Assembly (NCBI GenBank): GCA_011523635.1
Contig: WTGI01000082.1
Location: forward strand, 1 to 62,056
Direction: 5' to 3'
Source of the DNA: Acidimicrobiia bacterium
GTDB lineage: Bacteria > Actinomycetota > Acidimicrobiia > Spongiisociales > Spongiisociaceae
DNA length: 62,056 nt
Shown here piece by piece: positions 51,848 through 60,748 of the stretch. Below the pieces are notes generated by a model. That model did not search any database. It saw nothing but the letters and a program-made list of their open reading frames with translations, and was not told where the DNA came from. The stretch's first letter is position 1, and each line of letters opens with the position of its first letter. A program made the translations under genes and the position numbers.

Positions 51848-52638
51848 CCTCTCCCGCCCTCCAGGTCCGGAACCTGTCGAAGGCGTTCCGCGCCGTGCAG
51901 GCCCTGGACGGCGTCTCTCTCGATCTTCACCGGGGGCGGGTGACGGCACTGCTGGGCGACAACGGGGCCGGCAAGTCGACGCTCGTCAAGTGTCTGGCCG
52001 GGATCTACCAACCCGACTCGGGGACCATAAGCATCGACGGGGCCGAGCATCGGATCTCGTCTCCCGATGTGGCCCGCTCGCTGGGCGTCGAGTCCGTCCA
52101 CCAGGACCTGTCGCTCATCGACACGCTGAACGTGGCCGAGAACCTGTTCCTGAACCGGGAGTACACGCGGGGCGGGTGGTTCGGATCACGGCTGGGGCTG
52201 CTGCACAAGAGGCGCATGCAAGAGGAGTGCGGCGAGACCCTGGCCCGTCTCGGCATAGCGCTCCCGTCCCTGCGCAAGCCGGTCGGCCTCCTGTCAGGTG
52301 GTCAGCGTCAGGCCATCGCAATCGGAAGGGCCGTTGCCTGGGGCCAGCGGATCGTTCTCCTGGACGAGCCCGCCGCGGCGCTGGGCGTCGAGCAGGCCCG
52401 CCGGGTCCTGGACCTGATCCGCACGCTCCGGGACGCGAACGTGGCGGTGCTGCTCATAACCCACAACATGGACCGGGTCACGGCGGTGTGCGACACGGCC
52501 GTGGTGCTACGCCGGGGCCGCAAGACGGCCGAAGCCGACGTCAGCCGGGTGACCCAGGACGATCTGGTGGCCTTCATCACCGGCGCGAGGACCACCGAGG
52601 CCCCGGAGCAAGGGTCCCGGGGAGACTCACGTCCATGA
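51844..52638 (+). CDS. Single-domain sugar ABC transporter ATP-binding protein
   Basis: 264 residues, one ATPase domain rather than the two fused domains of RbsA/XylG. Walker A GDNGAGKST, Q-loop VHQDLSLIDTLNVAENLFLNRE, signature LLSGGQRQAIAIGRAV, Walker B IVLLDEPAAALGVEQ, H-loop LLITHNMDRV. The LGVEQ segment is typical of the sugar CUT2 group. It would dimerise to energise the permease. ATGA overlap with the YhfX-like gene. Confidence 0.93.
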   Translation: MTSPALQVRNLSKAFRAVQALDGVSLDLHRGRVTALLGDNGAGKSTLVKCLAGIYQPDSGTISIDGAEHRISSPDVARSLGVESVHQDLSLIDTLNVAENLFLNREYTRGGWFGSRLGLLHKRRMQEECGETLARLGIALPSLRKPVGLLSGGQRQAIAIGRAVAWGQRIVLLDEPAAALGVEQARRVLDLIRTLRDANVAVLLITHNMDRVTAVCDTAVVLRRGRKTAEADVSRVTQDDLVAFITGARTTEAPEQGSRGDSRP

Positions 52639-52756
52639 AGGCCGGCGGTGGTCGGTCCTCACCGCCCTGCAGCCGTGCGTCCGCGGGGAGCCCATGTATC
52701 CGGTACGGGCGCAGGCCCCGGGTCCAGTAGTCCGGCCTCGACCGACGGCGTAGCAA

Positions 52757-53518
52757 GTGGAGGTTGTCGTCGCCTCGAACACCGATGAGATGGCCGCCCG
52801 AACGGCCGACATCGTCGATGCGTTCCTCCGTTCCGGTCCATCGCCGGTGCTGGGCCTGGCGACCGGTGCGTCGGTTCAGCCCCTATACCGGGAGTTGGTC
52901 CGCCGTCACCGGGAGGAGTCCCTCTCGTTCGCCACCGCCCGAGCCTTCCTGCTGGATGAGTACGTGGGGCTCGACGCCGGTCATCCGCAGCTGTACCGCC
53001 ACGTCGTCCGTACCCAGTTGACCGGACAGGTCGGCCTCCCACCCGCCTGCCTGTACTCGCCCGACGTCCACGCCACTGACTTGGAGGAGGAGTGCGCCCG
53101 CTACGACGGCCGGGTCCGCAGGGCACGGATCGGGCTCCAGATCCTCGGGATCGGGCGCAACGGCCATCTCGCTTTCAACGAGCCCGGCTCGGCCTTCGAC
53201 TCGCCGACCAGGGTCGTGAGGCTCACTGAGACGACCCGGGCCGACAACGCCCGCTTCTTCGGCAACCCGGATGAGGTGCCGCGCCGCGCGATGACGCAGG
53301 GTCTCGGCACGATCATGGAGGCCGGCCATCTGATGGTCATAGCGTCGGGCGCCGCCAAGGCCGCGCCGGTGCTGAAGGTCCTACGGGGCCCGATAGCAGA
53401 GACCGTGCCGGCCTCGATCCTCCGGACTCACCCCCGCGTCACCCTCGTCCTCGACGCTCAAGCAGCAGACGCGGTGATGAACTGTGACGTAGCACGGATG
53501 CGTAGCGCGACCAGATAG
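52757..53518 (+). CDS. Glucosamine-6-phosphate deaminase/6-phosphogluconolactonase-like isomerase (NagB-like)
   Basis: 253 residues. NagB hallmarks: LGLATGASVQPLYREL, FLLDEYVGL with the catalytic Asp, LQILGIGRNGHLAFNEPGSAFDS with the His/Glu region, and VIASGAAKA. The reaction is amino-sugar-phosphate to keto-sugar-phosphate plus ammonia. GTG start, 118 bases after the ATPase gene. No kinase for the sugar is present nearby, so phosphorylation would need an outside enzyme or the substrate differs. Confidence 0.9.
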   Translation: MEVVVASNTDEMAARTADIVDAFLRSGPSPVLGLATGASVQPLYRELVRRHREESLSFATARAFLLDEYVGLDAGHPQLYRHVVRTQLTGQVGLPPACLYSPDVHATDLEEECARYDGRVRRARIGLQILGIGRNGHLAFNEPGSAFDSPTRVVRLTETTRADNARFFGNPDEVPRRAMTQGLGTIMEAGHLMVIASGAAKAAPVLKVLRGPIAETVPASILRTHPRVTLVLDAQAADAVMNCDVARMRSATR

Positions 53519-53557
53519 CGGCCAGGAGGGCTTGAGACCGGTCCTGTCGTCGTCGGT

Positions 53558-54673
53558 TCAGGAGACCACTTTCATGACGGTGCTGCGGCCGGGGGAGGTG
53601 TGGACCCTTCTGTATCCCAGCATGACCGGCCGGGCTGACTCCACGCCGGTGTCCACCCGGAGGACGGGCGGGTCCAGGAGGCGTACCTTCTCCTCACCGG
53701 CCAGGATCATCACGTTCTTCTCCCCGACCCGGCTGATCACCTCGGGGCTGATCTGCTGATTGCCCCGGCCGAGCAGGAAGCCCTGGCCGCCGATCACCCC
53801 CAGGTAGATGGTGGCCGGGACGCCAGGTGCCAGCAGGGCCACCAGCTCGGAGGCAGTGACGTTGGCGGCGACCATCCGGCGGTTGCGAACCACGTCCACT
53901 CCGGCCAACGTCCCCTCCAAGCCCAGGTGATCGAGGATCCGGGCCACCGTGGTACCGGGACCGAGCACGTAGAGGTGATCGGGCTCCATCCCGCCGGCAA
54001 GCTTGCTGCACAGCCGGTCCAGGCTGGCATCGTCCCCCAGCGCGGTGGTGGCCTTGCCCGGCTGGAGAAGGTCACGGACGAAGGGGACGGATGCGACCGA
54101 GAAGCCGGCCACGTGGCCCGGATCGTCCCCGGCGTCCAACACCTCTCGCCTGGTCAGCGGAACTTTGTCAGGCGTCGCCAGGTAGCGGGCCGCCATGGCA
54201 CCGGCCGCCTCGGGCGTGTTCCCGAACACGGCGGAATGCATCTTGACACCGGTGGGTATGCCCACCACCGGCACCTCGGTACCGACCACCGCCACAATGT
54301 CGCGGGCGGTCCCGTCCCCGCCGGCGAAGGCGATCAAGCCGACGCCCGCCTCCAACATCCGGGCGGCTACCCGGCGGGTGTCGGATGAGGTGGTCGGGTC
54401 CGACCGCACCGGCACCACATCCGGGAGGAGTCCGGCCTCTCGAGCGGTGTCCTCTCCCATGTCACCGCCACCGGCGAGAATCGGCTGGTCGGGTAGGGCC
54501 GCGGCCAGCAAACGGACAGCCCGGCCCGCCCGCCGATGGGCGATGGGGACCGCTCCGAGGGCGGCGGCCTGCCGGTAGGTGTCGCCGTCGGTGCCGTGGA
54601 GGCCTACCGTTCCCCCCATTCCCGCGATGGGGTTGACGATCAAGCCCAACCGGATCGGGTTTGCTCCGTTCAT
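53558..54673 (-). CDS. ATP-NAD-kinase-like protein (COG3199 type)
   Basis: About 371 residues from the ATG at 54673 (another ATG lies 17 codons upstream; neither has a clear ribosome site). IRLGLIVNPIAGMGGTVGLHGTDG, ILAGGGDMGE and AFAGGDGTARDIVAVVGTEVPVVGIPTGVKMHSAVF are the glycine-rich diacylglycerol/NAD kinase-like motifs of this family. It likely phosphorylates NAD or a related small molecule. It is convergent with nagB-like and divergent from the glycine decarboxylase subunit gene. Confidence 0.87.
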   Translation of the reverse strand: MNGANPIRLGLIVNPIAGMGGTVGLHGTDGDTYRQAAALGAVPIAHRRAGRAVRLLAAALPDQPILAGGGDMGEDTAREAGLLPDVVPVRSDPTTSSDTRRVAARMLEAGVGLIAFAGGDGTARDIVAVVGTEVPVVGIPTGVKMHSAVFGNTPEAAGAMAARYLATPDKVPLTRREVLDAGDDPGHVAGFSVASVPFVRDLLQPGKATTALGDDASLDRLCSKLAGGMEPDHLYVLGPGTTVARILDHLGLEGTLAGVDVVRNRRMVAANVTASELVALLAPGVPATIYLGVIGGQGFLLGRGNQQISPEVISRVGEKNVMILAGEEKVRLLDPPVLRVDTGVESARPVMLGYRRVHTSPGRSTVMKVVS

Positions 54674-54775
54674 GAGCCGGAAAGCTAGTGGCAGGCCAAC
54701 AGTAGGCGCGCCGCAGCCTCCCATCGGTAGAGTTAACGGTCAGCAAGATCAGCGCGAGACCGAAGGTGTGATGGA

Positions 54776-56173
54776 GTGAACAGAGCCCACCCCTACATGG
54801 CCAACTCTACGGAGGAGACCAAGAAGCACATGCTCAACGCGATCGGCGCCGCCGCCGTCGATGACCTGTTCGAGCAGATACCCGACGAACACGTAACCAC
54901 CCGGCGGTTCGAACTGCCCGAGCCCCTCGTCTCGGAGGTGGAACTGAAGCGACACATGACCGGGGTGCTCGGGAAGAACGAGCACTGCGAGGACAACCTC
55001 AGCTTTCTGGGAGGCGGCACCTGGCAGCACCACGTGCCGGCCATTTGTGACGAGATATGGACCCGCAGCGAGTTCCTGACCTCGGTGTGGGGTACAGGTT
55101 CATCCGACTTGGGCCGCAACCAGGCCTGGTTCGAGTTCGCCAGCCAGCTGGGGGAGTTGGTGGGGATGGAATTCGTGGGCCTGCCCGTATACAGCTGGGG
55201 CGCCGCGGTGGGCCATTCGATGCGGATGGCGACCCGGATGACGGGACGCGGCCGGGTCCTGGTTCCCGCCCTCATGGATCCGCAGCGTCTGGACGTGGCG
55301 CGCACTTACGCCGGGTTCCCAGAGCAGGAGGGCCACATCGAGATCGCCTATGTGGGTTACGACCCGGCCACCGGGCGCCTCGACCTGGCCGACCTCGGCA
55401 GCCGTCTTGACGACGGAGTTGCCGCGGTCTACTTCGAGAACCCCGCCTACCTGGGGGTGATCGAGGACCGGGCCGCCGAGATCGCGCGGATGGCCAGAGC
55501 TGCCGGCGCCGAAACCATCGTCGGCGTCGATCCGACCTCGCTCGGCGTGATCGTCCCGCCCTCCGATTACGGCGCCGACATCGCGGTCGGGACCACCCAG
55601 CCGCTCGGCATCCACATGAACGGCGGCGGCGGGGTTGGGGGCTTCATCGCCACCCGGGACGAGGAACGCTACGCCCGGGAGTACCCCACCCTTCAGGTCA
55701 GCCTCACCGACACCACCCACGAGGGGGAGCGGGCCTTCGGACTCGCCCTCTTCCAGCAGAGTTCATACGGCTCCCGGGAGGACGGTAAGGACTGGACCGG
55801 CAACTCGGTCTATCTGTGGGCGATCGCCAATGCCGCCTACATGTCGGTGCTGGGACCGGCCGGCTTCGAGGAGTTGGGCGGAGCGATCCTCCGGAGGAGC
55901 CACTACGCCGCCCGGCGGCTCGCAGCCGTGCCGGGGGTGTCGTTGCCATGGCCGACCGGTTTCTTCAAGGAGTTCGTGGTCGGTTTCGACGGCACGGGCA
56001 TTCCGGTGGCCGAGATCAACCGGCGGCTCAGGGACCACGGCATCTTCGGCGGCCGCGACCTGAGCAGCGACTTCCCCGATCTGGGCCAGAGCGCCCTGTA
56101 CTGCGTGACCGAGGTGCATAGCCGGGCCGACATTGACCGCCTGACCGCTGCGCTGGAGGAGGTGACCCGATGA
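54776..56173 (+). CDS. gcvPA: Glycine dehydrogenase (decarboxylating) subunit 1
   Basis: 465 residues, GTG start. It follows GcvPA: HPYMANSTEETKKHMLNAIGAAAVDDLFEQIP, NLSFLGGGTWQHHVPA, VPALMDPQRLDVARTYA, VYFENPAYLG and GVDPTSLGVIVPPSDYGADIAVGTTQPLGIHMNGGGGVGGFIA. With subunit 2 it forms the PLP P-protein that decarboxylates glycine onto lipoyl GcvH. ATGA overlap with gcvPB. No GcvH, GcvT or lipoamide dehydrogenase gene is in the window, and no glycine riboswitch is visible in the short upstream gap. Confidence 0.93.
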   Translation: MNRAHPYMANSTEETKKHMLNAIGAAAVDDLFEQIPDEHVTTRRFELPEPLVSEVELKRHMTGVLGKNEHCEDNLSFLGGGTWQHHVPAICDEIWTRSEFLTSVWGTGSSDLGRNQAWFEFASQLGELVGMEFVGLPVYSWGAAVGHSMRMATRMTGRGRVLVPALMDPQRLDVARTYAGFPEQEGHIEIAYVGYDPATGRLDLADLGSRLDDGVAAVYFENPAYLGVIEDRAAEIARMARAAGAETIVGVDPTSLGVIVPPSDYGADIAVGTTQPLGIHMNGGGGVGGFIATRDEERYAREYPTLQVSLTDTTHEGERAFGLALFQQSSYGSREDGKDWTGNSVYLWAIANAAYMSVLGPAGFEELGGAILRRSHYAARRLAAVPGVSLPWPTGFFKEFVVGFDGTGIPVAEINRRLRDHGIFGGRDLSSDFPDLGQSALYCVTEVHSRADIDRLTAALEEVTR

Positions 56174-57726
56174 CTACCAACGGATTGAGGAAGTACCACG
56201 CCGCGGTCTGGGACGAGCCGCTGGTGATGGAGATGGGCGCCCCGGGTCGCAGGGGGCAGCTCTTCCCGGTGGACGAACCCGATCTCGACGCGGTGGTGGG
56301 TGACACCTCCGACCTGATTCCCGAATCCCTGCGCCGGGGCCGCGCGGCCGATCTGCCCGAGCTCTCGGAACCCGAGGTGCTGCGTCACTACCTGCATCTC
56401 AGCCAGGAGGTGCTGGGGATGATGGGCATCAGCCTGTTCGGCACCTGCACCATGAAGTACAACCCGCGGGTGACCGAGGCGCTCACCCGGCAGCCTTTCG
56501 TGGCCGAGACCCATCCCGATCAGGACGTCGAGACCCTCCAGGGCACGCTGGAGGTCATCCACGGGCTCGACCGGATGCTTCGGGATCTGACCGGCATGGA
56601 CCAGTTCGTGTTCCAGCCGGGAGGAGGCGCCGACGCCGCCTTCCTCCACGCCACGGTGACCAGGGCCTACCACGAGGCCCGCGGAGACCTGGCCCAGCGG
56701 CGGGAGATCATCACCACCGTCCAGGCCCATCCATGCAATCCCGCCACCGCGGCGGCGGCCGGATTCGACGTGATCAACCTTCCCCTCGAAGAGAAGGGCT
56801 ACGCGTCGGTGGAGGCGCTCCGGGCGGTGGCGTCGGAGAGGACAGCGGCTCTGATGGTCAACAACCCGGACGATATCGGCATCTACAACCCCCACATCAA
56901 GGAGTGGGTGGACATCGTCCACTCGGTCGGCGGACTGTGCTTCTACGACACCGCCAACTTCAACGGTGTGATGGGACGGATCCGGGCCCGGGAACTGGGC
57001 TTCGACGCCTGCATGATGATGCTCCACAAGACCTTCGGCGCTCCCAAGGCGGGCGGCGGACCGGCGGTGGGCGCCTACGGGTGCTCGGAAAAGCTGGCCC
57101 CGTACCTGACCGCGCCGGTGGTGGTCAAGGGAGACGACGGAGCGTTCGCCATCAAGGTTCCCGAGCACGCCGGCAGCACCCAGGTGCGCGAGTACCTGGG
57201 CAACATCCCGGTCATCATCAAGGCCTACTCGTGGCTCCGGGCGCTGGGAGCCGCAGGGGTCAAGGAGGCGGCCGACCTGTCGCTGCTGGCCAACAACTAC
57301 ATGGAGACCCGCCTGCTCCAGATCCCCGGTGTGTCCAAGGGCCTTCCCCATCTGGACGAGTACCGGATGGAGATGACCCGCTACAGCCTGGGCGAGCTCA
57401 CGGAGGAGACCGGGGTCACCACCGTCGATGTGGCCAACCGGATGGTCGACTACGGCGTGGATGCCTTCTGGATGAGCCACGAGCCCTGGTTCATCCCGGA
57501 GCCGTTCACACCCGAAGCGGGGGAGATGTGGTCGGTCGAGGACCTTGATTACTGGATCGATGTCATAGCGGCCATCTGCGAGGAGGCCCGCACCGATCCC
57601 GAGCTGGTCAAAACCGCCCCCCACAACCAGCCCATCCACCGGGTGGTCGGGAGCGGGCTGGACGATCCCGACCGGTGGGCCACCACCTGGCGAGCGTACC
57701 GCCGCAAGAACGGGCTCGAAGGCTGA
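56170..57726 (+). CDS. gcvPB: Glycine dehydrogenase (decarboxylating) subunit 2
   Basis: 518 residues. GTCTMKYNPRVTE, NNPDDIGIYNPHIKEWVDIVHSVGGLCFYDTANFNG and the PLP lysine K287 in MMMLHKTFGAPKAGGGPAVGAYG identify the catalytic subunit. In usual GcvPB the lysine loop reads HKTFSTPHGGGGPG; here the two residues after Pro are Lys-Ala. The stop is followed after seven bases by the 2Fe-2S flavoprotein gene, suggesting co-expression with an amine-oxidising enzyme rather than with GcvT/GcvH. Confidence 0.92.
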   Translation: MTTNGLRKYHAAVWDEPLVMEMGAPGRRGQLFPVDEPDLDAVVGDTSDLIPESLRRGRAADLPELSEPEVLRHYLHLSQEVLGMMGISLFGTCTMKYNPRVTEALTRQPFVAETHPDQDVETLQGTLEVIHGLDRMLRDLTGMDQFVFQPGGGADAAFLHATVTRAYHEARGDLAQRREIITTVQAHPCNPATAAAAGFDVINLPLEEKGYASVEALRAVASERTAALMVNNPDDIGIYNPHIKEWVDIVHSVGGLCFYDTANFNGVMGRIRARELGFDACMMMLHKTFGAPKAGGGPAVGAYGCSEKLAPYLTAPVVVKGDDGAFAIKVPEHAGSTQVREYLGNIPVIIKAYSWLRALGAAGVKEAADLSLLANNYMETRLLQIPGVSKGLPHLDEYRMEMTRYSLGELTEETGVTTVDVANRMVDYGVDAFWMSHEPWFIPEPFTPEAGEMWSVEDLDYWIDVIAAICEEARTDPELVKTAPHNQPIHRVVGSGLDDPDRWATTWRAYRRKNGLEG

Positions 57727-57733
57727 TTCGAGG

Positions 57734-59461
57734 GTGCGCGTCGGCGTACCGGGGGTAGGGCAACCCACCGAGTCGGTCCGGTTGACCTTCGAGGGCCGTC
57801 CCGTGGAGGGGTCGGCGGGCGACACGCTGGCCTCGGCGCTGGTCGCGTCCGGCGAGATGGGCCTGCGCGATGCGGTGGACGGAGGCCGCCGGGGCGTCTT
57901 CTGCGGGATGGGCGCCTGCCACGAGTGCGCGGTGGTGGTCGATGACCGGCCGGGAACGCTGGCATGCATGACCGGCGTGGCCGAGGGGCAGGTGGTGCAG
58001 AGGCAGCCAGCGGCTCCCGGACCTCCGGCCATTCCTCCGGGCAGCCGGCCGAGGCGTGAACTCGCGCCTACCGTCCTGGTGGTGGGTGGCGGGCCCGGAG
58101 GCCTCTCGGTGGCCTCGGTCATCGCCGAGCAAGGCGTGGACGTGGTGGTGATAGACGAGCGCTCCAAGCTGGGCGGCCAGTTCTACAAGCAGCCACCACC
58201 GGAGCGGGCCATCGACGACTCCCGCATCGATTCCCAGTACCGGGCCGGACGTAAGCTGATCGGTCGGGCACAGGAAGCCGGGGTCAGGTTCCTGAACGAT
58301 GTCACCCTATGGGGGGCCTTCGCGCCCGACTCGCTGGCTGCGCGAAGCGAGGACTGCGACTGGGTGTTGCGTCCCGGGAGGCTGGTGCTGGCGACCGGCG
58401 CCCACGAGCGACCCGTTCCCATTCCGGGCTGGACCCTGCCCGGCGTGATGACGACCGGCGCCGCCCAGACACTCCTCAGATCCAGCCAAGTGGCCCCTGG
58501 AGAGCGGGTGATGCTCTCCGGCAACGGCCCGCTCAACATGCAGGTGGCCGCCGAGCTGATCAGAGCCGGAGTCGAAGTGGTGGCGCTGGCCGAGCAGGCG
58601 GATCTCCGGTGGTGGTGCAACCTCGGCAACGGCGCCGGGATGCTCGCGGCCGCGCCGGAACTGGTCGCCAAGGGGTTCTCGTACCGGACCACCCTGGCCC
58701 GGGCCGGGGTTCCGGTGCTCGACCGCGCCTCGGTGGTCGAGATACGGGGCGACCAGCGGGCGGAGGCGGCGGTAGTGGCCCGCCTGGGCGCTTCCGGGAG
58801 TCCGCTACCCGGAACGGAACGGGAGTTCGCCGCCGACGCGGTCTGCCTCGGTTACGGGTTCATCCCGGCCAACGAGATCTCCCGCGCCCTGGGATGCGAT
58901 CATCGTTACGACCCGGTTACCGGCACGCTCGTGGCGGTTCGTACTGCCACCGGGCGGACCTCGCTCGACTCGGTCTGGGTGGTGGGAGACGCCGGTGGGA
59001 TCAACGGCGCCTACGTGGCGACCGCCCTCGGCGCCATCGCCGGCGCCGACGTGCTGGCCGACCTCGGGGTGGCATCGTCCGACCTCTCTGCCCGAGCCGG
59101 GTCCCGCGCCCGCAAGACCCTCCGCCGGCACCGGCGCTTCCAGGACCACCTCCGCGGCCTCTATCGGGCGGAGCCCCTTACAACCGAGTTGGCCCGCGAC
59201 GCGACCCTGGTCTGCCGGTGCGAATCGGTCACCCTCGGGGAGTTGCGTGAGGCATTCGCCGGGGGCGCTACCTCCGCGGGTGCGGCAAAGCGTCTGACCC
59301 GGGCCGGGATGGGCAAGTGCCAGGGCCGCTACTGCAGTCCGTCGGTGCTCGCGATGGCCGCCGGTGCATCCGATGTGCCGCCCGGAGAGTTCTCCGGCTT
59401 TGCCCCCCAGGCACCGATCCGCCCGGTCACCGTCGGTGAGGTAGCCGGGACCACCACCTGA
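57734..59461 (+). CDS. Fused HcnA/HcnB-like 2Fe-2S FAD oxidoreductase
   Basis: 575 residues. The N-terminal ferredoxin-like part (residues about 10-85) carries RRGVFCGMGACHECAVVV...LACMTG as 2Fe-2S ligands. An FAD/NAD domain starts at VLVVGGGPGGLSVASVIAEQGVDVVVIDE. A C-terminal BFD-like part has CRCESVT and GMGKCQGRYC. The arrangement equals HcnA plus HcnB, or the alpha subunit of opine/proline/sarcosine dehydrogenases. The HcnC-type partner could be the DAO enzyme at 42637-43779, though it is distant. Confidence 0.9.
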   Translation: MRVGVPGVGQPTESVRLTFEGRPVEGSAGDTLASALVASGEMGLRDAVDGGRRGVFCGMGACHECAVVVDDRPGTLACMTGVAEGQVVQRQPAAPGPPAIPPGSRPRRELAPTVLVVGGGPGGLSVASVIAEQGVDVVVIDERSKLGGQFYKQPPPERAIDDSRIDSQYRAGRKLIGRAQEAGVRFLNDVTLWGAFAPDSLAARSEDCDWVLRPGRLVLATGAHERPVPIPGWTLPGVMTTGAAQTLLRSSQVAPGERVMLSGNGPLNMQVAAELIRAGVEVVALAEQADLRWWCNLGNGAGMLAAAPELVAKGFSYRTTLARAGVPVLDRASVVEIRGDQRAEAAVVARLGASGSPLPGTEREFAADAVCLGYGFIPANEISRALGCDHRYDPVTGTLVAVRTATGRTSLDSVWVVGDAGGINGAYVATALGAIAGADVLADLGVASSDLSARAGSRARKTLRRHRRFQDHLRGLYRAEPLTTELARDATLVCRCESVTLGELREAFAGGATSAGAAKRLTRAGMGKCQGRYCSPSVLAMAAGASDVPPGEFSGFAPQAPIRPVTVGEVAGTTT

Positions 59462-59624
59462 TCCCCGGTCGGTACGACTTGGCCCGCTCGTCAGGAGGGT
59501 GCCGGGAAGACGGGAATAGGTCGGTCGGTGGTGCGTTGACACGGGGTTTGTTGCCGACAATCGGGCCAGCCTCGACATTTTTCGGTACTCTCCTAGAGTG
59601 GCAGGGCTGGCGAATGGAGGAATG

Positions 59625-60557
59625 ATGGCCAAAGAGTTTCGGGGCAGTTACACGGTATCGGTCACGCCTTTCACGGAGGACGGTTCGGGCGTCGACTTCG
59701 GAGCGCTGAAGAACTTCCTGGACTGGCAGCTGGAGGTCGGCGTGCCGGGAATCATCGCGCTGGGGAGCACGGGGGAGTTCCTGACGGTGAGCGACGAGGA
59801 GCGCCGCCAGCTCGTGGAGACATACGTCAACCACATCGATGGGCGTATGCCGGTGATCATCGGCACGATGAACGCCCACACCCCGAACGCCGTCCGCCAC
59901 AGCCGCCAGGCGGAGGATCTTGGTGCCGACGGCGTGATGATCATCCCGCCCTACTACTACACGCCTACGGAAGACGAGATCTTCAGGTACTACGAGGCGA
60001 TCGATGCGGCCATCTCGATCCCGATCATGCTCTACAACAACCCGGTCACCTCCAACGTGGACATGTCGGCCAAGCTCCAGGCCAAGCTGTGCCTGGAGTT
60101 GGAGTCGGTGCAGTACGTCAAGGAGTCGAGCCTGCATCTCTCCCGCGTGCCGGAGGTGATAGAAGCCTCCGGCGGCCGGATGAAGGTATACGCGGGGGAA
60201 TGGGTTGTCGACTCCTACCTGCTGGGAGCGATCGGGTACGTCAACCCGTTCGGCAACTACCTGCCGCGGGCTTCGGGCCGCATCTTCGAGCTGCTCGAAG
60301 CGGGCCGCATCGACGACGCGAGGGCCATCTGGCGCCCGATCGACCGGATCGAGCACACCATCGCCGAGGGCCACCCGACCTACGGCCACCAGTGCTACTC
60401 CAAGGCGCTCGCGGCTGCGGTCGGTCACCCGATGGGTGACGTGAGGGCGCCGCTGACGACCTACGCCGAGTTGGGCGAGGAGGGCCGCGAACGGATGGCG
60501 AGGTTGATGCCGCTGGTCGAGGAAGCCGATTCCCTGGCCGAGTCGTTCGGTCTCTAG
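59625..60557 (+). CDS. DapA/NAL-family class I aldolase
   Basis: 310 residues. The GSTGEF motif, the proton-shuttle Tyr in MLYNNPVTSN, and the Schiff-base lysine K166 in QYVKESS place it in the dihydrodipicolinate synthase/N-acetylneuraminate lyase family. The ATG at 59625 is preferred because GGAGG lies five bases upstream; an in-frame GTG at 59598 has none. The TAG stop forms part of the left terminal repeat of element copy B. The substrate is probably a 2-oxo acid, not necessarily for lysine synthesis. Confidence 0.9.
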   Translation: MAKEFRGSYTVSVTPFTEDGSGVDFGALKNFLDWQLEVGVPGIIALGSTGEFLTVSDEERRQLVETYVNHIDGRMPVIIGTMNAHTPNAVRHSRQAEDLGADGVMIIPPYYYTPTEDEIFRYYEAIDAAISIPIMLYNNPVTSNVDMSAKLQAKLCLELESVQYVKESSLHLSRVPEVIEASGGRMKVYAGEWVVDSYLLGAIGYVNPFGNYLPRASGRIFELLEAGRIDDARAIWRPIDRIEHTIAEGHPTYGHQCYSKALAAAVGHPMGDVRAPLTTYAELGEEGRERMARLMPLVEEADSLAESFGL

Positions 60558-60722
60558 TGGTCTGTCTGTGGAATGGCGGTGTGGTATGGCGTCGGCAGCG
60601 GTGTTCCTCGCAAGGCCCGCTGACGAAGGCGTACCCGCAGCGGTACGTCAAGGAAGCGGAACACAGCGACGGGACGCCGATGGCCGCCAGAGCACCCGGT
60701 TGTTTCGCAGACAGACCACTAA
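60554..60722. mobile_element. 169-bp inverted-repeat element, copy B (MITE-like)
   Basis: Terminal repeats CTAGTGGTCTGTCTG and CAGACAGACCACTAA bound the element, which is oriented opposite to copy A at 9741-9910. It starts at the last codons of the aldolase gene, supplying or coinciding with its TAG stop, and ends about 25 bases before the next gene. There is no open frame of its own that looks like a transposase, so movement would need an enzyme encoded elsewhere. Confidence 0.75.
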
Positions 60723-60748
60723 CCACTAGCCCGCTCGCGCTCGAGTAA

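Noticed and set aside
54674..54775. Glycine riboswitch upstream of gcvPA
   Set aside because: Only about 100 bases are available and no tandem aptamer-like pairing was seen.
55903..58167. 754-codon open frame on the minus strand
   Set aside because: It covers gcvPA, gcvPB and the flavoprotein gene in antisense, and the translation is Gly/Arg/His-rich without motifs.
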